DNA of 64,000 bases from Gambelia wislizenii. Its lineage: Eukaryota > Chordata > Lepidosauria > Squamata > Crotaphytidae. The stretch's first letter is position 1. Each line of letters begins with the position of its first letter. Below are positions 1 to 12,500 of this stretch, one piece after another. The notes below the pieces were generated by a model. That model had not been told where the DNA came from. It did not search any database and worked only from the letters and a program-made list of their open reading frames with translations. The translations under genes and the position numbers were made by a program. Location of the stretch: contig JAUMIR010000005.1 of assembly GCA_030847615.1 (NCBI GenBank), positions 247,294,645-247,358,644 on the forward strand. Reading direction: 5' to 3'.

Positions 1-1401
1 TAGGGTCAGTAGCAGCCAATACTTTGCCACAACACAGAGTCATCAGAGATGGATCCAGCTACATTTAATTTGCCTTCCAACCTACTTCCTTGCATGGTCT
101 AAGTTCACCTTGTACACAAACACATCCCACTGGCCTAAAGAAAGGTGAGGGGTTAAGTGGGCAATGCCACACTTGTCCAAACTTGACCACCCCTGGGTTG
201 AGTGTACCAGGAAGGGAAACATGGACTCTAATAACCTACTTGGTAGTAAACTAAACAGAACAGAGTAGCCACTATTTCTGAGAAAACATGTATGGTATCA
301 GGCTGTATGGAAATGAGACTACAGCCAGCATGTCTTGCCAGCACCCTTTTGTTGTGCTTGGGACCAGTAACAAACAGAAACCAATGTACATGTACAGAGC
401 AGAAGGGAACAACCTCTCTTACTGTCTATTGAAGGCAATCTCCCAAGCTTTTCACTAGCCTCAAGTGGACAGCAAATCAAGTAGGCGCTACCTTGAGGAC
501 TACCAGCTGTTCTTTCACAATGAGTACTATCAAAGACACCTCAAGCTACCTCTTTGGTCTAGTTAACATAATCAGCAGGTTGATAAATCTAATTTCTTGA
601 CTGAATCATTTCAAACCACAGGCAGGGCTCCTGTGATTGAATACTCCCTTCCACATAAGAAGCAGCAAGTCTGGGGAAAGTAAGATGCTCCCTGACATGT
701 TACTTTTCTATTTACAGGAAATATTCTGTATAGAGAACGGATTTGCATGAAAAACACAGATACGCCTGATGTGATACATCTGTGTGATGTAATGGCTACC
801 GGCTATTGGATGATGTATTGGATGCCATGGCCATTGGAATCCCAGATTCATATTATTGAACTGTTGTTAAGCTCCACTGGGTACGACTGGATAAATAACA
901 ATCTTTCAGCCAAACCCACCTTACAGAGTTACTGTTATGAAGCTAGAATATCATCCTTCATTCATTAGTCAATGGGTTGTGTATGGAAGAAATCAATAAA
1001 TCAAGTCCTTTACCATTTCTCTGCTGAACAGCACAGTCAACACAGTGGATGGCAGACCCACGGATCCAAGAGGAAAGCATTGCCAATAAATGACAACAAA
1101 TGTTCTGGCAGAGATCAATACACCTGGGGTCTTGCTGGGGCCAACAGGAGTAGGTTCCAGAGCCACATGTGGCCAGCTGGTTGGTTGGAGGAAAGTCATG
1201 CATACTCTTTCCCACCCAGATCTTAGTGTACAGAGATGGGGAAGCTTCAGCCTCTCCTCTTTTCCTATATGATAGGATAAAGGGAGGAGATTAAAACTCC
1301 TTCCATCACCTAGCAAATCCCAAGCAACACTGATCTTTTTCTGCCACTAACAGTGGTAGGGAAACAGTAATCAAGGCAGCATCAGGTTCATAGATGGGTT
1401 T
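1..1401. other. Intergenic or intronic DNA, nothing recognised
   Basis: No coding exon, RNA gene or named repeat can be supported here. Several short open frames overlap on both strands at about 0.75-1.3 kb, but none has a recognisable domain and they shadow each other. The sequence is A+T-rich and CpG-poor, like most of the window. Confidence 0.5.
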
Positions 1402-1627
1402 CGTTGTTACATGCCTTCACGTTGACTCCAACTTATGGCCACCCTATCATAGGGTTTTCTTGACAAGATATATTCCAAGGAGGTTGGCCACTACTTTCCC
1501 CTGAGGTTGAGAGAGTGTCATCACCAAGAAAATGCAGTGGGCTTCCAAGGCTGAGCAGGGATTTGAACTCTAGTCTTCCAGAGTCCTAGTCCAACACTCA
1601 AAAGACTACACCACACCAACTCCCTCA
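1402..1627 (-). repeat. tRNA-derived SINE, near full length
   Basis: Read on the minus strand, the copy has a tRNA-like head ending near 1627 (GTGTGGTGTAGTC as box A, and GAGTTCAAATCCC as box B). A middle part follows that matches the other tRNA-SINE copies in this window (fragments GAGTGTTGG and CTCTCAACCTCAG). The tail reads GGGTGGCCATAAGTTGG and ends in the ACTTGAAGGCA-type motif seen elsewhere. Copies at 9.3, 23.0, 23.4, 27.9 and 62.7 kb share the layout. The family is squamate-type; I do not assign a database name. Confidence 0.8.
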
Positions 1628-1702
1628 CAGAGGGGTAAGTGAGATGAAATCCTCTCCCGCTGCAATGCCATCTTCTCCAAAATCACACTTTTTCCAACAG
1701 TA

Positions 1703-1941
1703 CTGTGTGTATGTGTCTTCAAGTCACCTGTAGACTATGCCAACCCCATGAATTTCACAGGGTTTTCTTAAGTAAGGAATACTCAGGTGTGGTTTTCCCG
1801 GTTTGTTCCTCTGACATATATCCTGCAGCACCTGGTATTCATTGGCCATCTCCCATCCAAGTACTAATCAGAACTGACTCTGCTTAACTACCAAGATCAG
1901 ATGGGATCTGGTGCCTTTAGGGTACTTAGGCCTCCCAACAC
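1703..1941 (-). repeat. 5S rRNA-derived SINE (5S-Sauria type)
   Basis: On the minus strand the head is plainly 5S rRNA-like: GATCTTGGTAGTTAAGCAGA, then AGTACTTGGATGGGAGATGG, then AATACCAGGTGCTG. These correspond to the internal promoter region and 3' half of 5S rRNA. The tail includes CCTTACTTAAG, ATGGGGTTGGCATAG and GACTTGAAGACAC. Sibling copies lie at 22.4 and 61.7 kb. 5S-headed SINEs with this tail are known from lizards and snakes. This is a retroposed copy, not a working 5S gene. Confidence 0.85.
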
Positions 1942-2190
1942 TACAAGCAACATGGGAATGATGATCTCAGTAGCATCAGAATCACTGAGAGCAAAGAAAC
2001 ATTTGACCCAGTCTCCGAAGTCCACATCTGACAGCCTACTACACACACCACCAAGGAGAACCAGGGATGCATGGAAGTTGAGATGGTTAAGGGCTTTCAC
2101 CATGTAAAACTGACCTTAAAGTAGGAGCAGAAATATTGTCTCTTAAAAGGTGGGGGGGACAATGAGAGGAGACAAAAGGTTTATAGATGA

Positions 2191-2816
2191 GAGCTTGTCT
2201 ATATGAGGTGATATGTGGATTGCTGCGCATTAGTGCAGAATTGCAGCAGCCTTCATTTGTCTCAACTTTTTTGAGCAAGATCATTGGTATGCAAAGTTAT
2301 CCATGTTTGAAGTTCACATGGAGGCATGCCTGTGAATCAAAATGGTGGCTGTGAATGAATTACTTGTGTTGTTATTCTCCACAAGTTGCCACCACTGTAC
2401 AAGTTTTTTTTTTAAAAGAACACTCTAAATCTAAGGTGCAGAAGTGCAACCTTCCGCTAAAAAAACTGTTTGATCACCTTACCACTGCAAAAATGCACAA
2501 GATCGCTGCGGCGAAACTAAAAAAACGTGGTTCTGGCCACTTTGTTGCCGGCAAGCCCACCCTGTGCACATCTGATTAATCAGCTTTCGACTTCTGGAAT
2601 GTGTTCCACTGCAAATAGGTTGTACAATCTGGCAGTAATGTGCATTTCTGTGCATTTTTTTAACAAACTTCGGGAAAGGCCATAAAGGTATTCTCCCAAA
2701 GTTTCCCCCCCCCCTCCTTACAAAAACAACGAATCACCACAGGATAAATCACTAGCTGGGACAACAGGTATTCTCCTCAAATTCTATGAGGAGTTTTTCA
2801 CCATGTAGACAACCCC
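2191..2816. mobile_element. Non-autonomous DNA transposon with GCTTGTCTA-type TIRs
   Basis: The left end reads GCTTGTCTATATGAGGTGAT. The right end, reverse-complemented, reads GGGGTTGTCTACATGGTGAA. The ends therefore share the core TTGTCTAnATG(a)GGTGA. The interior (about 600 bp) has no transposase frame. A 74-codon open frame at 2355-2579 lies wholly inside and has no recognised domain. The same terminal motif starts the repeats at 24932 and 46823, so this looks like one terminal-repeat class. I cannot assign a superfamily. Confidence 0.55.
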
Positions 2817-3363
2817 TGAGAGAAGAGACCCCCTAGGGCAGGGGCTAACCCTGATAGTGTTTGACAACAACTCCCGTAAACCCTGTCCACAGCCCATTCT
2901 GATTATGATTTCTGGAAGCTGTACTCCAACAACATTTGAGGAGCTAACATGGGGAGCCACTAATCTATGGTGTTTCCCAAGTCTTTCACATCACTAAGAA
3001 TTTCCCATCCAGAATGAAGAACATTTTACGATTTTTTAAAATCACTTCATTGTCCAAGAACCTGCTTATGAGAAAAGCATCAATAGTACAAAAACAACAG
3101 TATTTCAACATGGGGTTGTCTCCTGAATACACTCTTAATTTGTCCCTTGTGGTTTACAAGTAAATAGCCAGAGCTGAATTGTTAGTGTGTAAGATGAAAA
3201 GTTCTCTACAAGTAAATGCAGATCCTGTACAGGTTATGGGGTAAGAAACTAAAACAGACCCATTGAATCAATTACTGAATGTTGAGTCAACACTTATATA
3301 AATCACATTGATTTAATGGGTATACCAACAGAATTCAGGCATATATCACCTTCAGCTCAACTC

Positions 3364-3437
3364 TGTTGTTGCTGTGTGCCCTAAAGACATTTCCAACTTA
3401 TGGCGACAGGGTTTTCTTGGCAAGAATTATTCAACTA
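3364..3437 (-). repeat. tRNA-SINE tail fragment
   Basis: Only the 3' part of the tRNA-SINE is present on the minus strand: CTTGCCAAGAAAACCCTGTC, then GCCATAAGTTGGAAATG and an ACA-rich tail. The tRNA-like head is missing. Confidence 0.7.
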
Positions 3438-5339
3438 AAACATACTAATATGGAACACTCATGTGGAAGAGATCTCTTAATCCTAATTCACATCTGACAC
3501 ACTCTGTGTTTTAAGTAAGTATTTGGCATAATTCACTTACTGTAGTGTAAATGTCTCAACATAGCTTCCCACAGAAAAAAACTACCGGTAGGCAAAAGTT
3601 CTGCTTCATCTCTCCCAGGGTTAAAGTAGTCCCATCACATTTAGCTCAGTGATCTTAATGGTGTCTGCATCTCTCACAACTAAAAATGAACAAATTATAT
3701 CATAGAGGCTCATCTAAAGAAATACAGTACATGGCAAAATGATCCCTTCCACACAAGAGCTGCTCAAAATAGAACATGTGAACACATGCACACAGCCCCA
3801 CCAATCTCTCATGAAAAATATCTCATTCTCTGTCTGGTATAAGGAGTGTCTGGAGTGAAAACTGGAACATAATACACACAACAATCCCAGTAGGGGGGAA
3901 ATGAGTTGTCCAGCACAAAGGAGGCTTTGGATAAAAGGAGCTTTACTGTTTATGAGTTCATTACCTACCAACTTCACAGCAAAGGCAAACAAATCAACCC
4001 CATCCAGGAGGCATGCTAAAATAAATCCCCTCAGAAAACACTGGTAAGAAGTTACGAAACCAGCTTGTCTACTGCCCTTTCTGATTTCAAATATTTACAG
4101 TACTTTCCTAGTTTTCAGACATAGCCCCACAAATTGTCTTGTCTCCCTCTCCATCAACACACTTCCCACTGTACTGTGAACTCTCCTCTGATAGTTCAGC
4201 CACAAATAACTCACAGGGGCATTATGCATGTTCCCACATTTTGTCCAGGATGGAATTCCAAGGGATTGCTCTCACCAAACAATACCTCTTAGTACCAAAT
4301 TCTATTGTGTTAATTCTTTATATGCACACAAAGAAGCAGAATATGCACAGCTACCAGGCCACAATCTGCCTTTTGAGTCTCCTTAAGGGATTAATCTTCT
4401 TGCAACCCAAGCTTGGCTTCAATCCAACTGTTATTCCCAACTAGAGCAGCCCCACTATATCAATGGAATTTCCATTGATGTTGACTTAATAAAGTCCCAA
4501 TGGTTCTACTTAGTACTAACAATGGGATTTAGCCCAAGATTGCCAATTACTAGGATTTAAACTACAGACAGAGTTCATGAGGGCTTTACCCAGAACACTC
4601 CTTCTTGAGGCACTCAGGCTCAAGCATATACAATGGAACTGACCCTGACCATGCACAAAGTTCCTTTTCCTACCAGCCTAACTACAACCTACACAGCCTG
4701 GATCAAAGGGCCGCCCAGAGACAAGCTTAAAAACCTGCTCATTTCAGAAATTCAACACTGCCTGCAAAGCGTTTTCAAAGTCTTCCTCCGACCAACACAC
4801 CATGAGTGCCACCATATGCAATGGAATGGGAAGGAAAGGATAAAACGTTGAGCATTGGCGACTTACACCCCACAACTCCCTCAGATACGGCAGTGTTGTC
4901 TACATGACTACCTCAAGGCTTTGACTTTGCTGCTGTATGACTTTAGATGTAGACACAACAACTAGAGGTGTAGCTATGGGGAGGGGGAATGAAGGCATTG
5001 CCCCCCAAATAAGAATGCTCCACCCTCCAATGAAATGTTCCTTTAGCCCCCACATTTTCTAGCACTGCAGAAAGTGACACATTGAGAAGCCTTCACACCT
5101 ACCACTCACACATGTAGCTGTGTGAGTGGCTCCTTGCATTCCTTTGGTTACTTTTCCTGCCCCTTTTCTTGCGATGACTAGAATGTACTTCAACTGGGGT
5201 TTTAAGTTTCTGCTAGAACACTGGTGGCAAAAGGAACATTTCATTGGGGGGGCAGAATTCTTATTGGGGGGTCAACACCACCAGTTTGCTCCCACTGTAG
5301 GTACACACTCCTGACCAGACCCACGGCTCAAGTTAAAGT
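3438..5339. other. Unannotated non-coding DNA
   Basis: I see no gene or clear repeat. Short open frames on both strands (for example 4139-4444) have no recognisable domain, signal peptide or splice context. Base composition is ordinary until about 5.34 kb, where CpG content jumps. Confidence 0.45.
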
Positions 5340-7045
5340 TCTGCAGCCAGGGGAGAATCACTTACTGCGGATCAGTTACCGCCCACGCGCGACACAACCA
5401 GGACAGCAGGAAGAGGAAAGGGAGGAGGTCTTGAATGAAGTGGAGGCTTTTAATCCACATTTACTGAATACCCAGATTAGAACCCTCCACCCAACCACAA
5501 GGTAACGGTCTACTTTCTCCAGATTAATAAAGGAGGAGTAGAGAGAAAGGGGCATTCAACTGCCGGAGAATGAAGCCCTCTTTCTCCCCTTCACCCGCAA
5601 CAACACAAAAAAACCCGCGAAGAGCTTCTTTTCGGTGCAGCCCCGGAGGAGGGCGCTGCTGGTCCTATTACCTAAGAAGAAGAGGCGGAGGAGGAGGGAC
5701 AGGAGGAGAAAGAGAGGATTTAAAAAAAAACAAACCAGAAAATGAACCCCAATACACACTTTGCACACCCTGCATTTATTCCAAAAACGAACGCCAACCG
5801 CGCGTAGCTGGTGCAAACCGAAGCCTCCGTGCAACTCATCGCTCCCCGAAAAAGATCACCTTCCCCGGGGCTATGGAAGGACAACAAGGCCACTCTCACG
5901 TGGGGTGGGGTGGAACGGACCCCCCTCCAACCCTGGGAGTTTGGGGCTGAGCCAACCATGCACGCGCTTTTGCCAGACTCCCTCCCCACCCGGTCCTTAA
6001 TTTTGCTCCGCCCGGCCTGGGTGCCAAAAACGGAGGGGTTTTCTGGCATCCGGCCACTAGAGAACACGCTTCCCCTCCCTCCCTCCCTCCGGGGCTATTG
6101 CAGCCTCCCGTACTTGCCCACCGCTCATGGCTGGTGCTCCGTCCTGGTGGAGGGGGGAAATCGCGCGTGGAAACCGTGTTAAACCATGGTGCGGATGGGG
6201 AGGAGGAAGGTTTAAAAAAAAGGAAGAAAAAGAAAAAAAGCCTCTTTGCAAAAGCAGCGGCGGGGCTGCTGCTTGGCTGCGGCTGCTGATCCTCCTCCAG
6301 GGCGTGCGCTGCACCGCCGCTGCTGCTCCAGGCTCTGCTCGCCCAAAAGAATAGCAGGAGCACCAGCCGCGGCTGCTGCGAGTGGCTCGCGCACACCTTG
6401 GCAGCAGTTACTCAGTGCTGCTGCTGCTGCTGGACACGAGGGAATGGCGATGGGACAGAGGGGGGGAGTCCAGGAGCTCCTGACCTGTGTCGCTTCTTAA
6501 AGAGACCCTTCAAAGCTTCTTAAAGGTTATGTTGAGGGACCCAGGTTGTTCACCCAGAAGACACGGTTGGGAGCGCCCGGTTGGAGCATTGGTTGCATCC
6601 CTCCTTACACATACACACCTAACCCCCCTCTTTGGGGAGAGCGAAGTGGTACGTTCCGAATTTTGAGACATGGGGGGGGGAAGCGGCGGCGGCGGTTGGT
6701 CAAAGCGCGGGGAAAGGTGGCGGGGATGCGAACTGGGGCAGCCAATAGGAAGCGCGCGAAGGGCGGCTCGAGAGGGACTGCAGCGCGGGCCAAGGAGGCG
6801 CAATGGATGGAAAGACCCGGGCGGGTGCGAAGGGCAGCCCAGGTGCCTGGAGGAGTCGCAGGGAGAGCGGAGGAAGGAAGAGAGGCTCTGGAGAGGAAGG
6901 AAGGAAGGAAGCGGCAGGCAGCCACGCAAGCCCTTCTAGCTAGGAGAGGAGGCAGCCGCCTTGACCTCCAGCTCGCCCACACTTTGCGTGGCCCTTTCGC
7001 CAAGAGCTGCAGCACCCCGCCAAGACAAAGGAGATTGGCAGCAGC
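5340..7045. promoter_or_regulatory. CpG island, candidate promoter / first exon region
   Basis: CpG dinucleotides and G+C are strongly enriched compared with the flanks, which are nearly CpG-free. A CCAAT box (GCCAATAGG) lies at 6741-6749 with a GC box (GGGCGG) at 6761-6766. A (CTG)n run of about six lies at 6416-6433, and purine-rich GGAA repeats lie near 6895-6910. Unmethylated islands of this size usually mark promoters of vertebrate genes. Many overlapping open frames exist on both strands, but this is expected in G+C-rich DNA; several of the longest begin with GTG rather than ATG, and none matches a protein I know. Neither the direction of transcription nor the gene can be read from this window. 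The island is not a TIR element or tandem array, unlike the 48.7-56.3 kb block. Confidence 0.7.
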
Positions 7046-7533
7046 AGGAAAGAGTCCGTGAAATTTAATACATGGGTCATAATGGCTCCCACTCGTTGGG
7101 CTTTTCTAATCTGCAACGCCGGGTTGCCTTAGCGGAACAGCTTTCCTAATGAGAGCAAATGCCCTTGAAAGCAATCAAACTGCTGCAGTTCGGGTGGCGG
7201 GAAGAGGGAGGGGAGCAATGTTGTGAACTGGAGTTCGAAACATTGTGGGTGTAAACATTTGTTTATTATAATTATTTTTAATTTGATTTTGATTTTCACT
7301 AGGTCCCATAGCAGTAACACCATGAACACAATGAAGCAAAAATGGAATCTATGAAGCAAACATGGAGTCATTCAAAATGTGAGAACACTCCAAACAAGTT
7401 TCCAACGAATGCCTACGATGCACTAATATTTGCGCCTTTACCTAGTGCAGTGCAAGATCATACAAGTGGCAGGTGGTACTGTTTTAAGCATTCTAACATA
7501 TAAACAAAAGGGTCCTGTGCCTAACTCACAACT
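7046..7533. other. Flank of CpG island, nothing recognised
   Basis: CpG content drops back to background. No exon or repeat is supported. Confidence 0.4.
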
Positions 7534-7767
7534 TAGAATCATAGAGTTGGAAGAGACCACAAGGGCCATCCAGTCCAACCCCCTGCCATGCAGCAATACA
7601 CAGTCAAAGCATTCCCAACAGATGATCATCCAGCCTCTGTTTAAAAACCTCCAAAGAAGGAGACTCCACCACACTCTGAGGGAGCGTATTCCACTTCCAA
7701 ACAGCTGTTACTGTCAGGAAGTTCTTCCTAATGTTTAGGTGGAATCTCTTTTCTTGTCACATTGAAT
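7534..7767 (-). repeat. CR1 LINE 3' fragment
   Basis: On the minus strand this matches the 3' end of CR1: a C-terminal stretch (GGAGTCTCCTTCTTTGGAGG, then TTTAAACAGAGGCTGGATG), then GGGGGTTGGACTGGATGGCC, CTCTTCCAACTCTATGATTC. The copy ends at the terminal ATTCTA motif without a poly-A tail, as CR1 does. It is heavily 5'-truncated. Sister fragments lie at 32.6, 42.3, 47.65 and 61.02 kb. Confidence 0.85.
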
Positions 7768-8382
7768 ACAAGTATAGTGTGTATGTGTTGTGTGTATATA
7801 GTTATATATATATGATTACATCTATATTTTACATACCATATAAACTATAATATCTAGTTATAGTCCATATGCTTTCACTCCTACTTTTAATTAGATTGAT
7901 GATTTCACAATACATACACATAAATTATAGTACCTCTGTGCCAAAATAAGACACTCATTTTTGCCACAACAGACAACAGCTTTGCAAATTCTATCTTCCC
8001 AAAATAGAGAATCAAATAAAAAGTTGGAGGCTGGGAGAGCTACCATGGGAAGTAAGATATGAGGAGGTTTACTTCCACTAGTGCAGTTGCTTACTCCAGT
8101 TTGGAAAAGGAATGTTCTCTCCTCCTCCCTAGTCTAATGGGACAGAGAAAATATTTGGAGACTGTTTTCTCCTTTCAGTTCCAGGAGAGGGAAGCCAGAA
8201 GCTATTAGCTAAGCTGAAGTTAGCTAAAGTAGTGGTTCCCTGAGATTCTGATGCACAGAGGATATGCTGTCTATTTTTAGGAGCTGTTTTGCATGTGTAC
8301 ACTCTTTATAAATGAAATGAAACTTATCTCCAATGTTCTTTCAGGTAAAGGAAAACAGCCGTGCAGCATCACCCCTGGACTA

Positions 8383-8597
8383 CAGTTGTCCCTCCATATT
8401 CACATATTTAAATATTCACAGCTTGAAAATATTCTTAAAAAAACAATTATCCAAAAAGCAAACCTTGATTTTGCCATCTTATATAAGGAACACCATTTTG
8501 CTATGCCATTGCATATAATGGGACTTGCATATTCATGGATTTGGGTATTCACGGGAGGTCCTGGAACCAAACCCCAGCAAATGTGAATGGACAACTA
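8383..8597. mobile_element. Tigger/MER2-like MITE
   Basis: A 215-bp element with ends CAGTTGTCCCTCCATATTCA and (right, reverse-complemented) TAGTTGTCCATTCACATTTG, flanked by TA on both sides (8381-8382 and 8598-8599). The interior has A+T-rich (T)ATAATGGGACTTGC and TATTCACGGGAGGTCCTGG motifs typical of MER2-like pogo/Tigger derivatives. It has no coding capacity. Its termini match the large array-bearing element at 48592-56377. Confidence 0.8.
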
Positions 8598-9164
8598 TAC
8601 TTCTTGCTTTGGGGGAGGGAGAAACTCATCATGGTAGAAACTTTGCATGGGCTTAATCTTTATCAGGGTGGAAATCATGGAGTCCCATATTGTTAGATTG
8701 CAATTCCCAGCATTGCTTGACATTGGTCACTTTCTAGGGCTGGTGGCACTTCGAATCTAACAGTATCTGGAGTTCTGCATGATTCCAGTCTGCATATGGT
8801 GTTTCTATAGAAGGACTCTATGTCACCATTGGTAGCATATTGCAGTGGCCAACTGAGCCAATTCTCAGAATAAAGCCATGAAAATCGTTGGATGTGGAGT
8901 TTATAAAGTGTTAATGGCACTGGAGGAAGTGCAAATTATTGGGATGTAGCTACACAGTTAGACTGGTCCAGAGAGGAACAAAGTGACACAAAAGAGGGTT
9001 ATCCAGCCAGAAAAAGTGCTTCAACTCACATGGCAGAGAGCAAGAGTTTTGTGAAGCCTTCTAAAATATAACTCCACAAAGATCTAGCCTCACCATGACA
9101 CAGAGTGAGACTGGAATCCTATTGGTAGTCCCAACTAGAGGAGATGCACTTCACTCTAAACAGT

Positions 9165-9545
9165 TATAGCACTGTGATTCCATTTCAGCAGCCATGGTTC
9201 CATCCTATGGAATCCTGGGACTGGCAGTTCAGGAAGGGGTAAGTTAGAATTAGAGAGCCAGTGTGGTGTTGGACTAGGACTCTAGAGATCAGGGTTTGAA
9301 TTCCCGTTCTGTCATGGAAACACTGGGTGGCTTTGGGCAAGTCTTACTGTCTCAGAGGAAGGGGATAGCGAATCCCCTCTGAACAAAGAAAACCCCATGA
9401 TAAGGTTGGCATAAGTCAGAAATGACTTTAGGGCATACAACAACAACAATTTAGAATTCTCAGCCAGAGGACCTTAGGAGCCTCACAAAACTACAAATCC
9501 CAGGATTCCATAAGATGCAGCAATCATAGCTCTGTGGTGTGAAAG
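9165..9545. mobile_element. Foldback MITE interrupted by a SINE
   Basis: The outer parts (9165-9251 and 9459-9545) form one palindromic element. The left half contains CCTATGGAATCCTGGGACTG; the right half contains AAACTACAAATCCCAGGATT followed by CCATAAGATGCAGCAATCAT, and these fold together. A tRNA-SINE (9252-9450) splits it. The same foldback core (tggaatcctggga / cccagaattcca) forms the apex of the large inverted repeat at 59.3-60.0 kb. Confidence 0.65.
9252..9450 (+). repeat. tRNA-derived SINE with target-site duplication
   Basis: A plus-strand copy: head GAGCCAGTGTGGTGTTGG and box-B-like AGGGTTTGAATTCCC, middle GGGCAAGTCTTACTGTCTCA, tail GGCATAAGTCAGAAATGACT followed by (CAA)n. The direct repeat TTAGAATT at 9244-9251 and 9451-9458 is the target-site duplication. 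This shows that the SINE jumped into the surrounding foldback MITE. Part of the tRNA-like head is deleted between boxes A and B. Confidence 0.85.
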
Positions 9546-12500
9546 ACGCATAATCAATTGTTGAATGATGAGTCACCACTTATGATGAGTCAATGGGACT
9601 ACCAAAAATATTCAGGCCTGAGATAGCAAAATGCTGGAGGTGGAGGGGAGACTGTAGTAGCAAAATTTGGAGGACATTATGTTATAGTTGGAGAACATTA
9701 AGTTAGCCAGCCTGACCTCAGCTATGGCCACTGAAGGACACATAGGAACAGTCAACTTCAGTACAATGAGTGCCACATTGTCCTTTGCCTCAAGTAAAAA
9801 AAGTATTTCAGGCTAGGGCTTATTCTACCATTAGTTAATCTGTCATTAATCTTGGAGAAAACTTCCTATATAATTTTTTTCTAGGCCATTCAGAAAAATA
9901 AGTTTCTGTTAATCCTAGGAAACCATAAAATTTTCAACACGATAAAAAAAATTAAAAGGAAAAATCTTCTCTCTCCCCCCCCCCTTGGAACCTGAGAGAA
10001 TGTGTGTGTCACTATTTTTTCTTAACTGTTATGCTTACTCTGTATGTTAACATGGCTATATGGAAGCCACCAGGAAAAGAAACAACAACCAGAGTATAAG
10101 CCGTATCATTTTGTGTTTCTTTATAGTCCTTACTTGCCACATAAATTATTTGGGTTGCATGAGAAGGATCCACACATCCCACCAGATGTTCCTTTTAGCT
10201 ATAGTGGTACGGATATTCTCCACAATGTCATGACAAACAATTCCATATGTTTTGGTCATTATGCGAAGCAGTTGCTCTCCAGAAGACATTGCCAGCAGCA
10301 TTAAAGCACAATTGTGTCATACAGACAATTTCTTCAATACCATCTCAAAGCAGTACTAAATTAGCTTAACTCCCTACTACTCCTGTTTAAGTCATTTGTG
10401 TCCAGACTGCTGCATAATTGTGTAATTAATCCCAGGATTATGGGGGTTAGCGTTCAAGTTCTTGACCCCCTGCTGTGAAATGCCAGATTGTTTAAAAGAC
10501 AAACGTCAGCAAATAAGATGGAGATCACATATGGAGGAAAGCCCAAATAAAAAATTAATAACGTGCGCATCTGCTTTCAAAAGCATTATCTTTACTGAGC
10601 CAGAAATGGAGACTGCCACAACTATAGAAGCAGATCCTCCTCACCAGTCTATCATTATCACCATCAAATGCTAATGAAGACCAAAACAATTCTTGCTAGA
10701 GAAATAAAAAACTGAATTAAATTGCAGCCTGAAGGTGACAAATGCACAGCAAGCATCACACTTCAGCCATGGTCTTTGAAGAGGATGGGATACTCTGTGG
10801 TTAATCCCATGACAGGATTATTTGCATCAAGAGATAGGATGGGAGTGGGAAATGGAACACATTTTTTATTCATTTTCCTCCACCCCAAACCAAGAAAAGG
10901 TTTATCCCCATATGTTTTTGTTTTTCCCCCATATGCTTTTACTCCTACTAACATCATCATTATTTTCTTTGATTCTCTATAGACACTTCAGTGCTACATT
11001 GTAGAGAAAGACAAGCTATGATTAAAATTGCAGTAAGATATGGTCTTTGTGTTGTTCGAGAACAAAACCTTATATCTTTAATCCAGTTTCTTAGAGAAGC
11101 CTAGTTCCTTTTACCATCTTAGTGAGAATTATTAATGGCCATGAGCTCAGACAGAGAGTCAATGTGGTAAAGCAGTTGTATATAGGCTGTGACTTGAGTG
11201 CACATGTGCATTTGATGGTGCCGAATGAATGAATGAATGATGTGCAGTCCCCAATGACTGCCCTGGCACACATATCCTTATCCCATTACTCATGCGCCCC
11301 TCCAATTTTATTCAGATTTTTCTTTCTTCACTCTTACTATTAGCAATCCAAAAGTAATTTCTATCAGGAGTGGTGAGGGGTGATAGAGAAGATTCTCTTG
11401 ATTAGGGTGTGCCAAGACACTTCATTCTTTCTCAGCAAGGAAAGAGGATTGCTGGGGTGGATGGGTGTACATGCATTTGTATCCTTCAGATGTGTCCACA
11501 GCAGTGGAAAGGCAATGCACACCTGAGTGGCTCAGCAGGATTATAGGCTTTCTAGATTCATCTAAAACAATGTGAACTCCTTGACTTTTACTAGTTGTTG
11601 CCTCCAAATCCACTCATCCCATTCTTTTGGGGGAGGGTGCTATTTGTAGCAATTTTTTTGGATCTGTACAAAACCTCTTCCAAAAGTTGATTAAAAAAAA
11701 CATTTTAAAAGTTGATTTAAAAACAGCCTCAGTGGTTTGCTGAGGTGGTCCTATGTTTTTATGGGTAAATTTTATCCGAATTAAAATACTGTGATATGTT
11801 TTTACAGTCAGTGTTATAGTGCAAAGGTACTATTTAACCAAAACACTAAGCATTATAATTCATATTTTAAAAGAACAGAGGAGAGGAATAGAAGAGAGCA
11901 TTTTATTCTGATATGTCTCTGAGTTAAAAAGAGAACTACTTGATGTTGCAGCTGAGAATTGACAGAAAATAGTCCAGGACAACATAAATTTTGAGAGATG
12001 TTAAGTGGGGTGGAAACAGGAACTACAGTAACAAAATACCACAACAAAATACTGCAACCTGCTGATCCATTTGCTCTGTTTCAAGAAGCCCTAAGACTAT
12101 AAAAACTAGGTTCAAATCCCTACTCAGCCATTAAGTTGGTTTACCTTAGGTTACGATTGGTTAGTCACTATGACCAAGCTCAACAAAACCCATCTGAAAG
12201 AGTTGTTGTAAGGATAATTGGGGGGTGGTAGGCCGTACCATATACCACCTTCAGCTCTTTGGACAAAAGCAAACACATAGCTAATATTAGAATAGTTTAA
12301 TTGGAAAGCCATTTTAAGATGGGATGCACAATTAGACACCCCCCCACACACACAATATACTACCTCCAAGGATGGAACTACCCCATTGGCTCACCAACTA
12401 ACCTGTTTTTGTAAGGAGCAGCTGGATAAGGCATTGATCTATTTTAGGAAGCCAAGGTTATCTTTTCACAGCCAACTGATTTATTGTGGTATGTGTGAGC

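Noticed and set aside
2355..2579. A 74-codon open frame with a basic C-terminus as a small gene
   Set aside because: It lies wholly inside the TIR element at 2191-2816, with no recognised domain and no sign of conservation that I can see.
5896..6396. A minus-strand 166-codon frame with a signal-peptide-like start (LVLLLFFWASRA)
   Set aside because: It starts with GTG, an in-frame stop lies just upstream, there is no ATG, and it runs into a poly-Phe stretch from an A-rich tract on the other strand. No splice donor at a sensible place.
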